Of a DNA stretch of 64,000 nt, positions 1 to 8,728 are shown piece by piece. The notes beneath the pieces were generated by a model that was given only the letters and a program-made list of their open reading frames with translations, searched no databases and had not been told where the DNA came from. Within the stretch, counting starts at the first letter, position 1, and each line of letters opens with the position of its first letter. Both the position numbers and the translations under genes were made by a program. Origin of the DNA: Labilibacter sediminis (lineage in GTDB: Bacteria > Bacteroidota > Bacteroidia > Bacteroidales > Marinilabiliaceae); the NCBI RefSeq assembly GCF_005877885.1, contig NZ_VCHY01000009.1, positions 161,092-225,091 on the forward strand, read 5' to 3'.

Positions 1-928
1 CCTGATAAGCAGCCACCGGATGGATATATGAAATACCTGCCCAGTTTTGATAACGGTAGTCAAATACAGACTTGAAACCACTAATATTCATCCAGGCAAC
101 TCCCACAGCAAAATCCGTTGGTAACGCATAATCTTCGGCTTCCAACTCCTCTGCAATACCTGCTCCTCCAGAACTGGCTGTAAGTACTTCACGCAAAGTA
201 TTAAACTTGGTGTGATGAGCATACACTGCCCCCAGACTAAAAGTATTTTTTTCAACCTGAAAATGATATTGAATACCTGTTTCGAACTGAACCTGCTGCA
301 GGTAATCTGAATAGTCTAAACGTAAGCCACCTCCTATTTCCTCTGAAGTATAAATCTCACTCTTACTTATTTTACCAAACAAATACGACATTTTTAGTCC
401 CAAGGATAAATTTTTACTTATGGAGATTGCATTTGCCAGGTATACCTGATCAATACCTCCTGATCCTTCATAGGTTTTGGGTATTTCTATTAAAGTCCCA
501 TCGATATAAGCTGTAGAACTAATGTTATAGCCTACCTGCGAGTATTGAGATATGCCAAAACTAGTGCCTAATATGGGCGTTAGCCTAAAGGCCATGGTAA
601 TATTATTTAAACCTCCGGATACAGCATTACCTTGCCCGTCTTTAGATTCGTAATGCGTTAGGTTGACATTTAATCCCATATCAATCAGCATTTTTAAACT
701 ATCAACACCCGTTAAAGATGCAGGATTTAATACATTTACAAAATTGTCTGTTGGCAGGGCTAATCCTGCTCCTCCCATCCCCTGGTTTTTAACCAGTCCA
801 TATTTTTCAATTCTGCCAATTCCCAATGATGTATATGCTGATGGAGATTGGTTTTGTGCGTACAATGAAGTTTTCAATAGTAACAATATCACTATACACA
901 CATGGTAAACCTTTATTTTTTTGATCAT
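1..928 (-). CDS. FadL/OmpP1-like outer membrane protein, 3' end outside window
   Basis: Open reading frame of about 309 codons read from ATG at 928 to the window edge with no stop, so the C-terminus is missing. A signal peptide (MIKKIKVYHVCIVILLLLKT, then a SLYAQ cleavage region) is followed by text typical of Bacteroidota transport-type barrels of the OmpP1/FadL/TodX kind: a glycine-rich N-terminal segment with NPASL, then alternating beta strands. The family makes a 14-stranded barrel for hydrophobic substrates; the substrate here is unknown. It lies 10 bases downstream of the DUF4270 gene on the same strand, so the two are probably co-transcribed. Family by pattern recognition; a related PorV-like barrel is possible. 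Confidence 0.7.
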   Translation of the reverse strand, partial: MIKKIKVYHVCIVILLLLKTSLYAQNQSPSAYTSLGIGRIEKYGLVKNQGMGGAGLALPTDNFVNVLNPASLTGVDSLKMLIDMGLNVNLTHYESKDGQGNAVSGGLNNITMAFRLTPILGTSFGISQYSQVGYNISSTAYIDGTLIEIPKTYEGSGGIDQVYLANAISISKNLSLGLKMSYLFGKISKSEIYTSEEIGGGLRLDYSDYLQQVQFETGIQYHFQVEKNTFSLGAVYAHHTKFNTLREVLTASSGGAGIAEELEAEDYALPTDFAVGVAWMNISGFKSVFDYRYQNWAGISYIHPVAAYQ

Positions 929-938
929 AGTAAATCTC

Positions 939-2261
939 TTAATAGTAATATGTATAAAGCTTTAGTTTAGGCACAAAGTCCGCATCCTTCTCACCTCCAA
1001 TAATCAGGCTGGTCATGGTACTGTGTTCATCTTCGTTACTTAGTCCTATTAAAAATGAATAATCAGGATCAAAATAACCATCAAGCAACTCTGCGATAAT
1101 ATATTGTGTAACATCAATGCTGTAATATTCATCTTCTTCATAAGAAAATAGGTTATCTATTAAATTCATAGAAAGTATAGCACTACCATCTGAGGTTGTT
1201 AGAATGTTATTAATGGCATTGATATTATTTGATTCATACACCAATAAATTAGTGGGTAAATCATTAATATCTTCGGTTTGCCTGGTAGGAACTAAAATCA
1301 GCTCAGCCTTAATTATCTGATCTAGTAATACCAACTGAAAAACATCAGCCAGGCCGGGAAATTTAACTTTAGTCATCAACCCACTTCCTCCCTGAATAAA
1401 AGCCTTATTATCGGTGTCTTCCGATAATATTTTCTCGGATTGTTCCACAAGAGGAGCTAAATTTGTTCCTGCTCTGTCAGCCTCGATACAGTTAAATTGA
1501 TAGTTTGAACTTTCTAAATTAAATACAAGCTCCAACTCTTCTTTATAATCACTTAATCGATGATAATACATCTTTAAATACAAACTGGTATCTACCGCAC
1601 TATACCCTATTACAGATTGATTTTCGAAAGTACTGCGGCCTAAAACAACGCCCTTAAAATATTCCTGAAACGCACTTTCGCTGGAAATTTCATCGGCATC
1701 ATTCATAAATAAACCAAAGAGTTCCTGCCCAAAATCATCTCTTATTCTCACCTCAATCTCTTCAGAATCTGATGGTTTTGGATAATAACTTAACTCTCCC
1801 AGGCTCTGATCTTTAACACTTACCCGAGAAGTATTATAAAAAGTATATTGATCTAACTCTTCAAAATTGGTATTGAGTTCATTAATCTTTAAATGGAATA
1901 ACTGGCTGGTATCACCAATAGCGTAGTTATTATGCCTTAAACAAATGGTAATTGAATCAAATACATCATCATCTTTAAATTCTACATTACCTGGTAACCC
2001 AATTCTAAAAACCGACTCAGTCTGCACATTTCCAAACACTTCATCTTTATAAGTGCCCACCAGCGCTACACCTGTATTTGAGGTTTCAATGGAATCAATT
2101 AATACTGTACTCAGTTCTATGGCTAAAGAATCAATTAAAACAATACCTGATTCTCCATCTACGAACTCCTCACCCATGTTTAAAGCATCATAATTTTGGT
2201 CTGTGCACGAAAAGTATATTCCTGCAATTAATATGCACACTAGTATAAGTCTGTAATTCAT
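939..2261 (-). CDS. DUF4270 family lipoprotein
   Basis: 440 residues. A lipoprotein signal ends in the lipobox region IYFSC, with cysteine at residue 19. Directly after comes the DUF4270 pattern: a target-type LIDSLAIELSTVLIDSIETS, then TGVALVGTYKDEVFGNVQTES. DUF4270 proteins are Bacteroidota envelope lipoproteins of unknown biochemical role. The gene is the first of a two-gene unit with the FadL-like barrel (10-base gap), and its upstream region is shared with the divergent kelch lipoprotein gene. Family assignment is good; function is not known. Confidence 0.85.
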   Translation of the reverse strand: MNYRLILVCILIAGIYFSCTDQNYDALNMGEEFVDGESGIVLIDSLAIELSTVLIDSIETSNTGVALVGTYKDEVFGNVQTESVFRIGLPGNVEFKDDDVFDSITICLRHNNYAIGDTSQLFHLKINELNTNFEELDQYTFYNTSRVSVKDQSLGELSYYPKPSDSEEIEVRIRDDFGQELFGLFMNDADEISSESAFQEYFKGVVLGRSTFENQSVIGYSAVDTSLYLKMYYHRLSDYKEELELVFNLESSNYQFNCIEADRAGTNLAPLVEQSEKILSEDTDNKAFIQGGSGLMTKVKFPGLADVFQLVLLDQIIKAELILVPTRQTEDINDLPTNLLVYESNNINAINNILTTSDGSAILSMNLIDNLFSYEEDEYYSIDVTQYIIAELLDGYFDPDYSFLIGLSNEDEHSTMTSLIIGGEKDADFVPKLKLYTYYY

Positions 2262-2614
2262 TTTAATAACGATTTACAGGCAAAGTAAAACACATTTAAA
2301 ATCGCATGTATTATATATTCGTTTATCGCCTTGCAAACTTCGACAACTAACTCTTTTTACTCGTTTTTGAATATCAATGGTAATTGAATCAAATCAACAA
2401 CCACACTACAACGGATTGATTTTATGCACATTAACAATCTATTCTCACCTGACAGAAATGATTTCATATAAGCCTAAAAGCTTTTAACGAACAATTTATG
2501 GTTTACGTCGAAGAAATTATTCTCTATATCTAAGTCATAGAAATCTATAGTTTCAGAACCCATATGTTTGTACCAGAAATTTATGAAACGTCAATGACAT
2601 AATCTCAAAAACAC
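2262..2614. other. Divergent intergenic region, 353 bp
   Basis: AT-rich spacer between the leftward DUF4270 gene and the rightward kelch gene, so it must hold two divergent promoters. I see no clean TAnnTTTG element at a good distance from either start, no hairpin of note and no small reading frame worth calling. Confidence 0.5.
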
Positions 2615-3625
2615 ATGATAAAACAATCTATATTAATTACGATCTTCCTGCTTTCTTTTAGTGCTTTATTTATTAGTTGCAGCGACGATGATGATGAAGA
2701 TTTTTTAGGAAACTGGATCAGCAAATCTGATTTCGATGGAATCCCCAGAACTGAGGCCATATGTTTTACCATAAACAATAAAGCCTATATCGGAACAGGC
2801 TATGATATTGATAATAAAAAACGACTAAAAGATTTTTGGGTATACGATTCAAACAAAGATTATTGGACACAAATAGCTGATTTACCCGGCGTAGAAAGAA
2901 ATGGAGCCATCTCCTTTGCTTCGAGTACGAAAGGCTATTGTGGAACCGGATATGATGGAGACAATAAGCTCAAAGATTTTTATGAATACGATCCCACCAG
3001 TAATACCTGGACTACCAAAGGTGATTTTGGGGGAACTGCAAGATATGGAGCCGTGTCGTTTTATACTAACGGGAAAGGATATGTTGGAACCGGTTATGAC
3101 GACAACTATTTAAAGGATTTTTGGGAGTATGATGTTGACATGGATTTATGGACACAAAAAGCAAGTGTCGGGGGATCAAAAAGAAGGGATGCCATGAGTT
3201 TTGTGCTTAACGGAGAAGCGTATGTTTTTAGCGGTTTAGATAATGGCGCCTATCTGGATGACCTTTATAAATATGATGCAATTGATGATAGATGGTTAGA
3301 ATTAAACAGAATATCCGATTATTCTGACGATAGTTACGATGATGATTATACAGTTCCCAGATACAAAGGCTGTACATTTACTATGAACGGGAAAGCATAT
3401 GTAACAACTGGTATTCAAAGTAGCAATAGCGCTGAAACCTGGGAGTATAATGCCTCAACAGACAGGTGGGTTCAAAAAACAGACTTTGAAGGTGCTCCAA
3501 GATCAGGAGCGGTAGGTTTTACCATAGAAGATCAGGGTTATGTTGCCACAGGAGGTAATGGAGGTTACTCTTTTGATGATGTATGGATCTTTAATCCTAC
3601 GCAAGAATATGAAAGCAAAGACTAA
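2615..3625 (+). CDS. Kelch-repeat surface lipoprotein
   Basis: 336 residues. The signal peptide ends at ALFISC and the cysteine is followed by SDDDDED, an acidic tail of the kind that sends Bacteroidota lipoproteins to the cell surface. The rest is six or so kelch repeats of about 45 residues with the recurring pattern K-GY-GTGYD---LKDF-EYD---D-WT, so a beta-propeller is expected. Such propellers bind ligands or partner proteins; no catalytic residues are evident. The 3' end overlaps the DUF4907 gene by 17 bases, which suggests translational coupling. The partner is unknown. Confidence 0.85.
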   Translation: MIKQSILITIFLLSFSALFISCSDDDDEDFLGNWISKSDFDGIPRTEAICFTINNKAYIGTGYDIDNKKRLKDFWVYDSNKDYWTQIADLPGVERNGAISFASSTKGYCGTGYDGDNKLKDFYEYDPTSNTWTTKGDFGGTARYGAVSFYTNGKGYVGTGYDDNYLKDFWEYDVDMDLWTQKASVGGSKRRDAMSFVLNGEAYVFSGLDNGAYLDDLYKYDAIDDRWLELNRISDYSDDSYDDDYTVPRYKGCTFTMNGKAYVTTGIQSSNSAETWEYNASTDRWVQKTDFEGAPRSGAVGFTIEDQGYVATGGNGGYSFDDVWIFNPTQEYESKD

Positions 3626-3926
3626 AACATTATTCACCCTTATAGTTGCCTTTGCACTATTATCGTGCAGTAGCAAAACTAAAAGCAATGACATTTCTTT
3701 GGTAACATTTGTAAATGGTAATAACTGGGTATACGAAATATATATAAACGACAAATGCATTATTCATCAGGATTATATTCCTTCAATACCGGGAAAAATC
3801 GCATTTAAAAGCAAAAAAGATGCAGAACTGGTTGGAAATCTGGTGATGAAAAAAATAATGCTTAAAGAAACTCCAACTGTGAATACTGGGGAGTTAAAAC
3901 AGTTGGGTATTAAAGGTACTTCTTAA
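3609..3926 (+). CDS. DUF4907 family lipoprotein
   Basis: 105 residues from ATG at 3609. That start gives a clean lipoprotein signal (MKAKTKTLFTLIVAFALLSC); an upstream in-frame ATG at 3540 lies inside the kelch gene and would put unlikely residues before the signal. The body matches the short DUF4907 family: NNWVYEIYINDKCIIHQ, then IPSIPGKIAFKSKKDAE and a C-terminal EL-QLGI. Role unknown. It overlaps the end of the kelch gene and is followed by a terminator, so the two form one transcript and probably one envelope function. Confidence 0.75.
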   Translation: MKAKTKTLFTLIVAFALLSCSSKTKSNDISLVTFVNGNNWVYEIYINDKCIIHQDYIPSIPGKIAFKSKKDAELVGNLVMKKIMLKETPTVNTGELKQLGIKGTS

Positions 3927-3945
3927 TAGAAGTGTGGGATATGGT

Positions 3946-3988
3946 TAGGGCCGGCGTGTATAAGATACATAGCCGGCCCTATTTTTTT
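3946..3988 (+). terminator. Rho-independent terminator after kelch/DUF4907 genes
   Basis: A perfect 10-bp stem (TAGGGCCGGC at 3946-3955 with its complement at 3972-3981) and a 16-base loop, followed by seven T residues. It sits 19 bases after the DUF4907 stop codon. Confidence 0.9.
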
Positions 3989-4095
3989 ATCAAACTATTA
4001 TGGATGTTTTGTGTTTAAGGTATATTTAACATTAAACCCGTAATATGCATTAGAAAATCTATTACATATTCCGGGATAAACGAACAACTACCTTA

Positions 4096-4983
4096 ATGCA
4101 CAACCAAATAAAAACATACGAGCTGAATAATCAATCAAACGAAAAAATTGATTTCGTATTAAAAAAGATTGAAGATTTATACGACAAATTTAATGGCATT
4201 AAAGATGCTGCACACAGACACGATTACTACACCATTGTATTGGTGAAAAATGGCACAGGCACACATACCATTGATTTTAAAGAATTTCCGATTAAAGATT
4301 ACTCCTTACACTTTGTATATCCCGGTCAGGTTCATCAATTTATAACAACCGAACGTCCGCTTGGCTGGGTACTTAACTTTAGTCCCGTTTTTTTAGTTCA
4401 AAACAATATATCCCAAGATATTATCAATAGAGTATACCTGTATAATGTATCAGGCGACTCCCCTCCTCTTAATATCTCTAAAAATGAGTTCGAACCATTT
4501 GAAAACTTTGTTAAACAAATTGAAACCTACAATACGAAAAACATCACTTATAAATATGAAGCTGCCGGAGCTTTATTAAAACTGCTATTTATTCAAACCA
4601 CAACCATTTGTAGTCTTCAAATAAACAACACCATTAGTGCCGGTACCGGAGTAAATAACCTGCTTATCAACTTTAAGACTAAAATCGAAAAACAGTTCCA
4701 ATCATCACATAAAGTTTCGGAATATGCGGCAGACCTGGCCGTATCAAGCGATTATCTCAATAAATATATTAAAGCCCAAACCGGTAAATCAGCCAAAGAG
4801 TTTATTCAGGAACGCATTATTTTGGAGGCTAAGCGTTTATTATTATTTACAGACAAGAGCAATAAAGAACTTGCTTATCAATTAGGATTTGAAGAACCTG
4901 CTCATTTTAGCAACTTTTTTAAGAAAATAACCGATACTACACCTGGTAAGTTTCGTCAGAATCATCATACAATAACAGAATAA
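4096..4983 (+). CDS. AraC family transcriptional regulator
   Basis: 295 residues. The N-terminal part (about 35-110) looks like a cupin-type sensor: AHRHDYYTIVLVKNGTGTHT, then DYSLHFVYPGQVHQF. The C-terminal hundred residues carry the double helix-turn-helix of the family: VSEYAADLAVSSDYLNKYIK, AKEFIQERIILEAKRLL, then KELAYQLGFEEPAHFSNFFK and TPGKFR. It precedes the pirin and YceI genes on the same strand by about 100 bases and may control them. The effector cannot be told from sequence. Confidence 0.93.
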   Translation: MHNQIKTYELNNQSNEKIDFVLKKIEDLYDKFNGIKDAAHRHDYYTIVLVKNGTGTHTIDFKEFPIKDYSLHFVYPGQVHQFITTERPLGWVLNFSPVFLVQNNISQDIINRVYLYNVSGDSPPLNISKNEFEPFENFVKQIETYNTKNITYKYEAAGALLKLLFIQTTTICSLQINNTISAGTGVNNLLINFKTKIEKQFQSSHKVSEYAADLAVSSDYLNKYIKAQTGKSAKEFIQERIILEAKRLLLFTDKSNKELAYQLGFEEPAHFSNFFKKITDTTPGKFRQNHHTITE

Positions 4984-5052
4984 GAAGTCCTTTTTTCTGA
5001 TTTTTACAATTCCTCACCTGTTTTTTGCAATCCCATAACCATGCAAAGGCTG

Positions 5053-5060
5053 TATGTTTG
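5053..5060 (+). promoter_or_regulatory. Possible -7 promoter element of the pirin gene
   Basis: TATGTTTG fits the Bacteroidota TAnnTTTG box and lies 27 bases before the pirin ATG. The nearest upstream TTG is about 25 bases away, longer than the 18-20 seen at better promoters in this window, so the call is tentative. Confidence 0.4.
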
Positions 5061-5087
5061 TATTAAAGTAAAATATAAACATAAGCT

Positions 5088-5801
5088 ATGCAAACGGTTA
5101 TACACAGATCAGAATCGAGAGGACACGCCAACCATGGCTGGCTTGACGCAAAGCATTCTTTTAGCTTCGCGAACTATTACCACCCCGAAAAAATTCAATT
5201 TGGGGCTTTAAGAGTTTTAAATGATGATACCATTGCTCCAGGTGCAGGTTTTCCTGAACATCCGCATGATAACATGGAAATAATTACCATTCCTTTGTCA
5301 GGAAAGATTGCACACAAAGACAGTATGGGTAACTCATCTGTTATTAGTGCCGGTGAAGTGCAGGTAATGAGTGCAGGTAAAGGTATTTTTCATAGCGAAT
5401 ATAATTATAATAAAGATGAAGAATTAAAGCTTTTTCAGATATGGCTATTTCCAAATAAAAAGAATGTTGAGCCACGCTACGATCAAATCACATTAAAAGA
5501 TTTGGCACAAGAAAATGAATTTTATCAAATTCTTAGTCCTGACAAAGAAGATCAGGGTGTTTGGATTCATCAGGATGCCTGGTTTTACCTGGGTGATTTT
5601 AAATCCGGTTTAATGAAAAGCTACCATTTAAACAATCCCAAAAACGGAATTTACCTGATGGTGATAGATGGTAGTATAACCATCAATAATACAGAACTAA
5701 ACCAAAGAGATGCCATTGGAATAACAGAAACAGAACAGCTTGATATAGAAACCATTTCAAACGCTAAGTTGTTATTAATGGAAATACCTATGAACTTATA
5801 A
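5088..5801 (+). CDS. Pirin family protein
   Basis: 237 residues, usual length for bacterial pirins (YhhW/quercetinase-like bicupins). The four metal ligands of the N-terminal cupin are in place: H58 and H60 in EHPHDNMEI, and H102 and E104 in GIFHSEYN. The opening RGHANHGWLDAKHSFSFANY is the family signature. Pirins are Fe-binding cupins that act as redox-linked regulators or quercetin dioxygenases; which applies here is unknown. The gene lies between an AraC regulator and a YceI protein, a setting that suggests stress or redox response. Confidence 0.92.
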   Translation: MQTVIHRSESRGHANHGWLDAKHSFSFANYYHPEKIQFGALRVLNDDTIAPGAGFPEHPHDNMEIITIPLSGKIAHKDSMGNSSVISAGEVQVMSAGKGIFHSEYNYNKDEELKLFQIWLFPNKKNVEPRYDQITLKDLAQENEFYQILSPDKEDQGVWIHQDAWFYLGDFKSGLMKSYHLNNPKNGIYLMVIDGSITINNTELNQRDAIGITETEQLDIETISNAKLLLMEIPMNL

Positions 5802-5829
5802 TATGAATATTAAATAAAATCCAATTATT

Positions 5830-6399
5830 ATGAAAACCATTAGTTTATTAATTGCAGTAGTCGCCATAATTTTTGCGACACCAGGTAACGCTCAAGAATT
5901 TAAAGCCAATACAGCTAAGAGTACCATTAAATGGGAAGGTAAAAAAATTGGCGGAGCTCATGATGGTCACATTTCTTTAAAAGAAGGCACATTTACCGTT
6001 AAGAATAACCAAATTACATCAGGTACTTTTGTAATTGATATGAACAGTATGACCAACGATGATATAGAAAGCGATGAGTATAGAGGCAAGTTAATTGGTC
6101 ATCTAAAGTCAGATGATTTTTTTGGAGTTAACAAATACCCAACAGCCAAACTTGTTATTACGAAAAGCGGAAAATTTAAAAATAATGCTGCTACAGTTAC
6201 TGGTGATTTAACGATTAAAGGTAAAACATTACCCATTGAATTTGAGGTTAAAAGAAGTAACAAAACTTACATAAGCATGTTAACTATTGACAGAGCTAAA
6301 TACGATATCAGGTATGGTTCAAAATCATTTTTCGATAACCTGGGTGATAAGGTAATTTACGATGACTTTACCCTGGAAATTAACCTTGTGGTGCAATAA
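5830..6399 (+). CDS. YceI family periplasmic lipid-binding protein
   Basis: 189 residues. A signal peptide (to about residue 21, cleavage after GNAQ) precedes a YceI domain: ANTAKSTIKWEGKKIGGAHDG, an ITSGTFVIDMNSMTNDDI strand, GHLKSDDFFGVNKYPTA, then GDLTIKGKTLPIEFEV. The family is a lipocalin-like barrel that binds isoprenoids such as polyprenyl pyrophosphate or quinones. It is 28 bases after the pirin gene and followed by a terminator, so it ends that transcription unit. Confidence 0.93.
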   Translation: MKTISLLIAVVAIIFATPGNAQEFKANTAKSTIKWEGKKIGGAHDGHISLKEGTFTVKNNQITSGTFVIDMNSMTNDDIESDEYRGKLIGHLKSDDFFGVNKYPTAKLVITKSGKFKNNAATVTGDLTIKGKTLPIEFEVKRSNKTYISMLTIDRAKYDIRYGSKSFFDNLGDKVIYDDFTLEINLVVQ

Positions 6400-6403
6400 A
6401 ACC

Positions 6404-6437
6404 AAAGGGGGAATGAACAAATCATTCCCCCTTTTTT
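6404..6437 (+). terminator. Terminator after YceI gene, probably used from both sides
   Basis: A 13-bp stem, AAAGGGGGAATGA at 6404-6416 with its complement at 6422-6434, a five-base loop and a T run to 6437. The converging dipeptidase gene ends at 6467; read in that direction the hairpin is followed by a weaker T-rich stretch. Confidence 0.88.
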
Positions 6438-6466
6438 ATGCCTTTAAATTTATACTTGTAAATAAG

Positions 6467-7951
6467 CTATTTATAGTTTCTTAAAACAAAATTAACGGCA
6501 TTATCATACATCACCCTGTCTAATATTTCATCAATCATTAAACCCTGCGCCAAGTTATCAAACTGAGGCATCTCAGGCATATATTTTTTTAATGACATAC
6601 GCAGATTCTTAAACTCATCCGCCACGATAAAAGCATCTACAGGATTAATCATACCATCAAAATCTGTTCCCAGTGAGATATGATTCCACACTTTACTTTT
6701 CTTATCCTCAGATACATCATTTGAACTCATTACCGCATTTACCACAGCCATTAAATTGCGCGCAAACTGGCGTGTCCAAAACTCCACTACCTTAGGTCTG
6801 TTCTTTCTAATATCGGCCTTGGTAAATTCTTTGGATACATCAATTACTTCATCACCCGACAAAATTCTTTGATCTAAATTTAATCCGATAATACCATTTG
6901 AATTATATATGGTTACAATTTCTTCATCCGAAAGATTTATACTCCAGGGGTTAAATATCTTAGACTCTTTATACTTGTCTTTATCGTTATCCGGAAGTTC
7001 AATGGATTCCAACAAGGATTTATGATTTCCATACCCCATATGGCTCGCAATTATCGGAATCCTTTCTTCCTCAGGCTTACCTTCATTATACCTCTTTAAT
7101 TTTTCGTAGTACCAAACTCTGGCAGAAACGCTCATATGCTTAGTATCAATTAAGATACGTCGCCCATTACCTTCAAACTTATTAATTCCCAGCAAACAGT
7201 CAATTACCTCTTCTCCCCTTGGGTTAACCGGTTCATTTAAACCAACCTGCTGATGCAATAAAAAGGAAGCTGCCCCGTCAGGAATACTTCTGGCCTGACC
7301 AACCATACCATTGTAAAAATGATGCGATAATGTCACATACAAAGGAGGATATTTCCATTTTTTTACTTCAGTTATATTATCGATTGTGCTATTATGCACA
7401 ATGGGATCGTTTATTAACTGTTGTGCATTTCCTGAAACCAATGAATGTGCTCCCTCAATGGCCGGAACAAAAACAACCGTATGCGGATCATCTTTATATT
7501 GATTTACTTCATCAGCATTTGACACCAACTGGTATTTCCAGTTAACCCCGTTTACTTTTTTTGCTTTTCCATTATCCAGTTTTAAAAACTCATACTCCTT
7601 TGTTAAGAATTCGTAATAATTAAAATTAGAGCTCTGTACTGTATTGATGTAACGAACGGGCAGGTGACTAACAATTTGTTTCGCTATAATATCTGAAACA
7701 GCTCCGGTGCCTAATAAATTGGGATCGAGCCATGCTTGTTCCAAAGGATATAAAGCTGCAATAACCAAGCGTACATTACCTCTGGCTAAAGCAGGCATAC
7801 TTGTTTGAAAGTACTCCGGAAAACTACTTTTACGTTGGCATTTTCTTGGTGGATTATCCCACCACATGTTATTTTTTCTTCTTTTTCCTGCTTGTTTAAA
7901 TGCAAAGGGATGCATGGTTGGGTGACAGTGAATATCTGCAAATGGTTTCAT
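6467..7951 (-). CDS. Membrane-dipeptidase-like metallopeptidase (family M19)
   Basis: 494 residues with no signal peptide, so probably cytoplasmic. The motifs of the renal-dipeptidase TIM barrel appear in order: FADIHCHPT near the N-terminus (HxH, where classical members have HxD), FVPAIEGAHSL for the bridging glutamate, VTLSHHFYNG and IIASHMGYG for the metal/substrate histidines, and SLGTDFDGMI near residue 430. Family members hydrolyse dipeptides, often with D-residues. The chain is longer than the usual 320-400 residues, with an insert around 215-300, so the substrate may differ. Monocistronic by position. Confidence 0.8.
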   Translation of the reverse strand: MKPFADIHCHPTMHPFAFKQAGKRRKNNMWWDNPPRKCQRKSSFPEYFQTSMPALARGNVRLVIAALYPLEQAWLDPNLLGTGAVSDIIAKQIVSHLPVRYINTVQSSNFNYYEFLTKEYEFLKLDNGKAKKVNGVNWKYQLVSNADEVNQYKDDPHTVVFVPAIEGAHSLVSGNAQQLINDPIVHNSTIDNITEVKKWKYPPLYVTLSHHFYNGMVGQARSIPDGAASFLLHQQVGLNEPVNPRGEEVIDCLLGINKFEGNGRRILIDTKHMSVSARVWYYEKLKRYNEGKPEEERIPIIASHMGYGNHKSLLESIELPDNDKDKYKESKIFNPWSINLSDEEIVTIYNSNGIIGLNLDQRILSGDEVIDVSKEFTKADIRKNRPKVVEFWTRQFARNLMAVVNAVMSSNDVSEDKKSKVWNHISLGTDFDGMINPVDAFIVADEFKNLRMSLKKYMPEMPQFDNLAQGLMIDEILDRVMYDNAVNFVLRNYK

Positions 7952-8054
7952 TTATTTTCTGAATAGATTAGTTTTTAAGGTCATTCTTAATGAAACATAA
8001 AAAAACGCACAAAAATCGATAACTAAAAATTATTTCTTAATAATCTGAAGCACC

Positions 8055-8086
8055 AAAAAAGGGTGACCAAATAAATTAGTCACCCT
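8055..8086 (-). terminator. Terminator of the barrel/DUF4136/DUF4251 operon
   Basis: On the minus strand an 8-bp stem AGGGTGAC/GTCACCCT (8086-8079 with 8067-8060) runs into six T residues (A tract 8055-8060 on the plus strand). It lies 23 bases beyond the stop codon at 8109. Confidence 0.85.
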
Positions 8087-8108
8087 CTCGATATTATAAA
8101 TGATATCT

Positions 8109-8711
8109 CTAATAAATATATTTAAAGCCAAAGGAAAGAGTCAGCCAATTTTCGGCATCATGATTCTTGGTTTTAACGGCTGTATTGTACTGCGCATTAA
8201 CATTAAAATTTGTTTTATAATTTAATGGTACGCTAAAGCCTACTTGAGGTGCAATACCGAAATGCCAGGTTTTAGACTGATCTCTAAACAATCCCATGTC
8301 AGTCTTCCTGTCGATATAATATGTACCCAAACCTAAACCTACATGCGGAACAATAACAGTCTCCTGTCCTAAAGGATAATATAACCCATTGGCTAACAAA
8401 GGAACACTTGTCATATAACGATATTGTTTACCTGTGATGGCTCCGTTATTAATAGGATATGTATCCTTAGGTAGTTCCTTATAAAAAGTTTGAAAATTAG
8501 TCTGGAATCCGATGCTTACTTTATCATCGGCCAAAAACTTACCATACTCAAGGCCAAACCCTCTAAAACTAGTTTCATCAATAAATGTTTTGGTATCGCC
8601 TGTTCCAAAACCTATTGGGTAGTTTATAATAGTATACTTTTCCTGTGCAAAACCGGATACTCCAAGCATTAATAACAATCCGGCAATATATAAAGCTTTC
8701 ATATTCTTCAT
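8109..8711 (-). CDS. Small outer-membrane beta-barrel protein
   Basis: 200 residues. A signal peptide ends at GVSGFAQ. What follows is a run of amphipathic strands with aromatic girdles and a strand-like C-terminus ending in aromatic residues (LSFGFKYIY), as in 8-stranded OmpW/OmpA-type barrels. No catalytic motif is visible. It is the third gene of an operon with the DUF4251 and DUF4136 genes (17-base gap) and is followed by a terminator. Could be called an outer membrane beta-barrel domain protein; role unknown. Confidence 0.7.
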   Translation of the reverse strand: MKNMKALYIAGLLLMLGVSGFAQEKYTIINYPIGFGTGDTKTFIDETSFRGFGLEYGKFLADDKVSIGFQTNFQTFYKELPKDTYPINNGAITGKQYRYMTSVPLLANGLYYPLGQETVIVPHVGLGLGTYYIDRKTDMGLFRDQSKTWHFGIAPQVGFSVPLNYKTNFNVNAQYNTAVKTKNHDAENWLTLSFGFKYIY

Positions 8712-8728
8712 GTTTAATATTTTATCTA

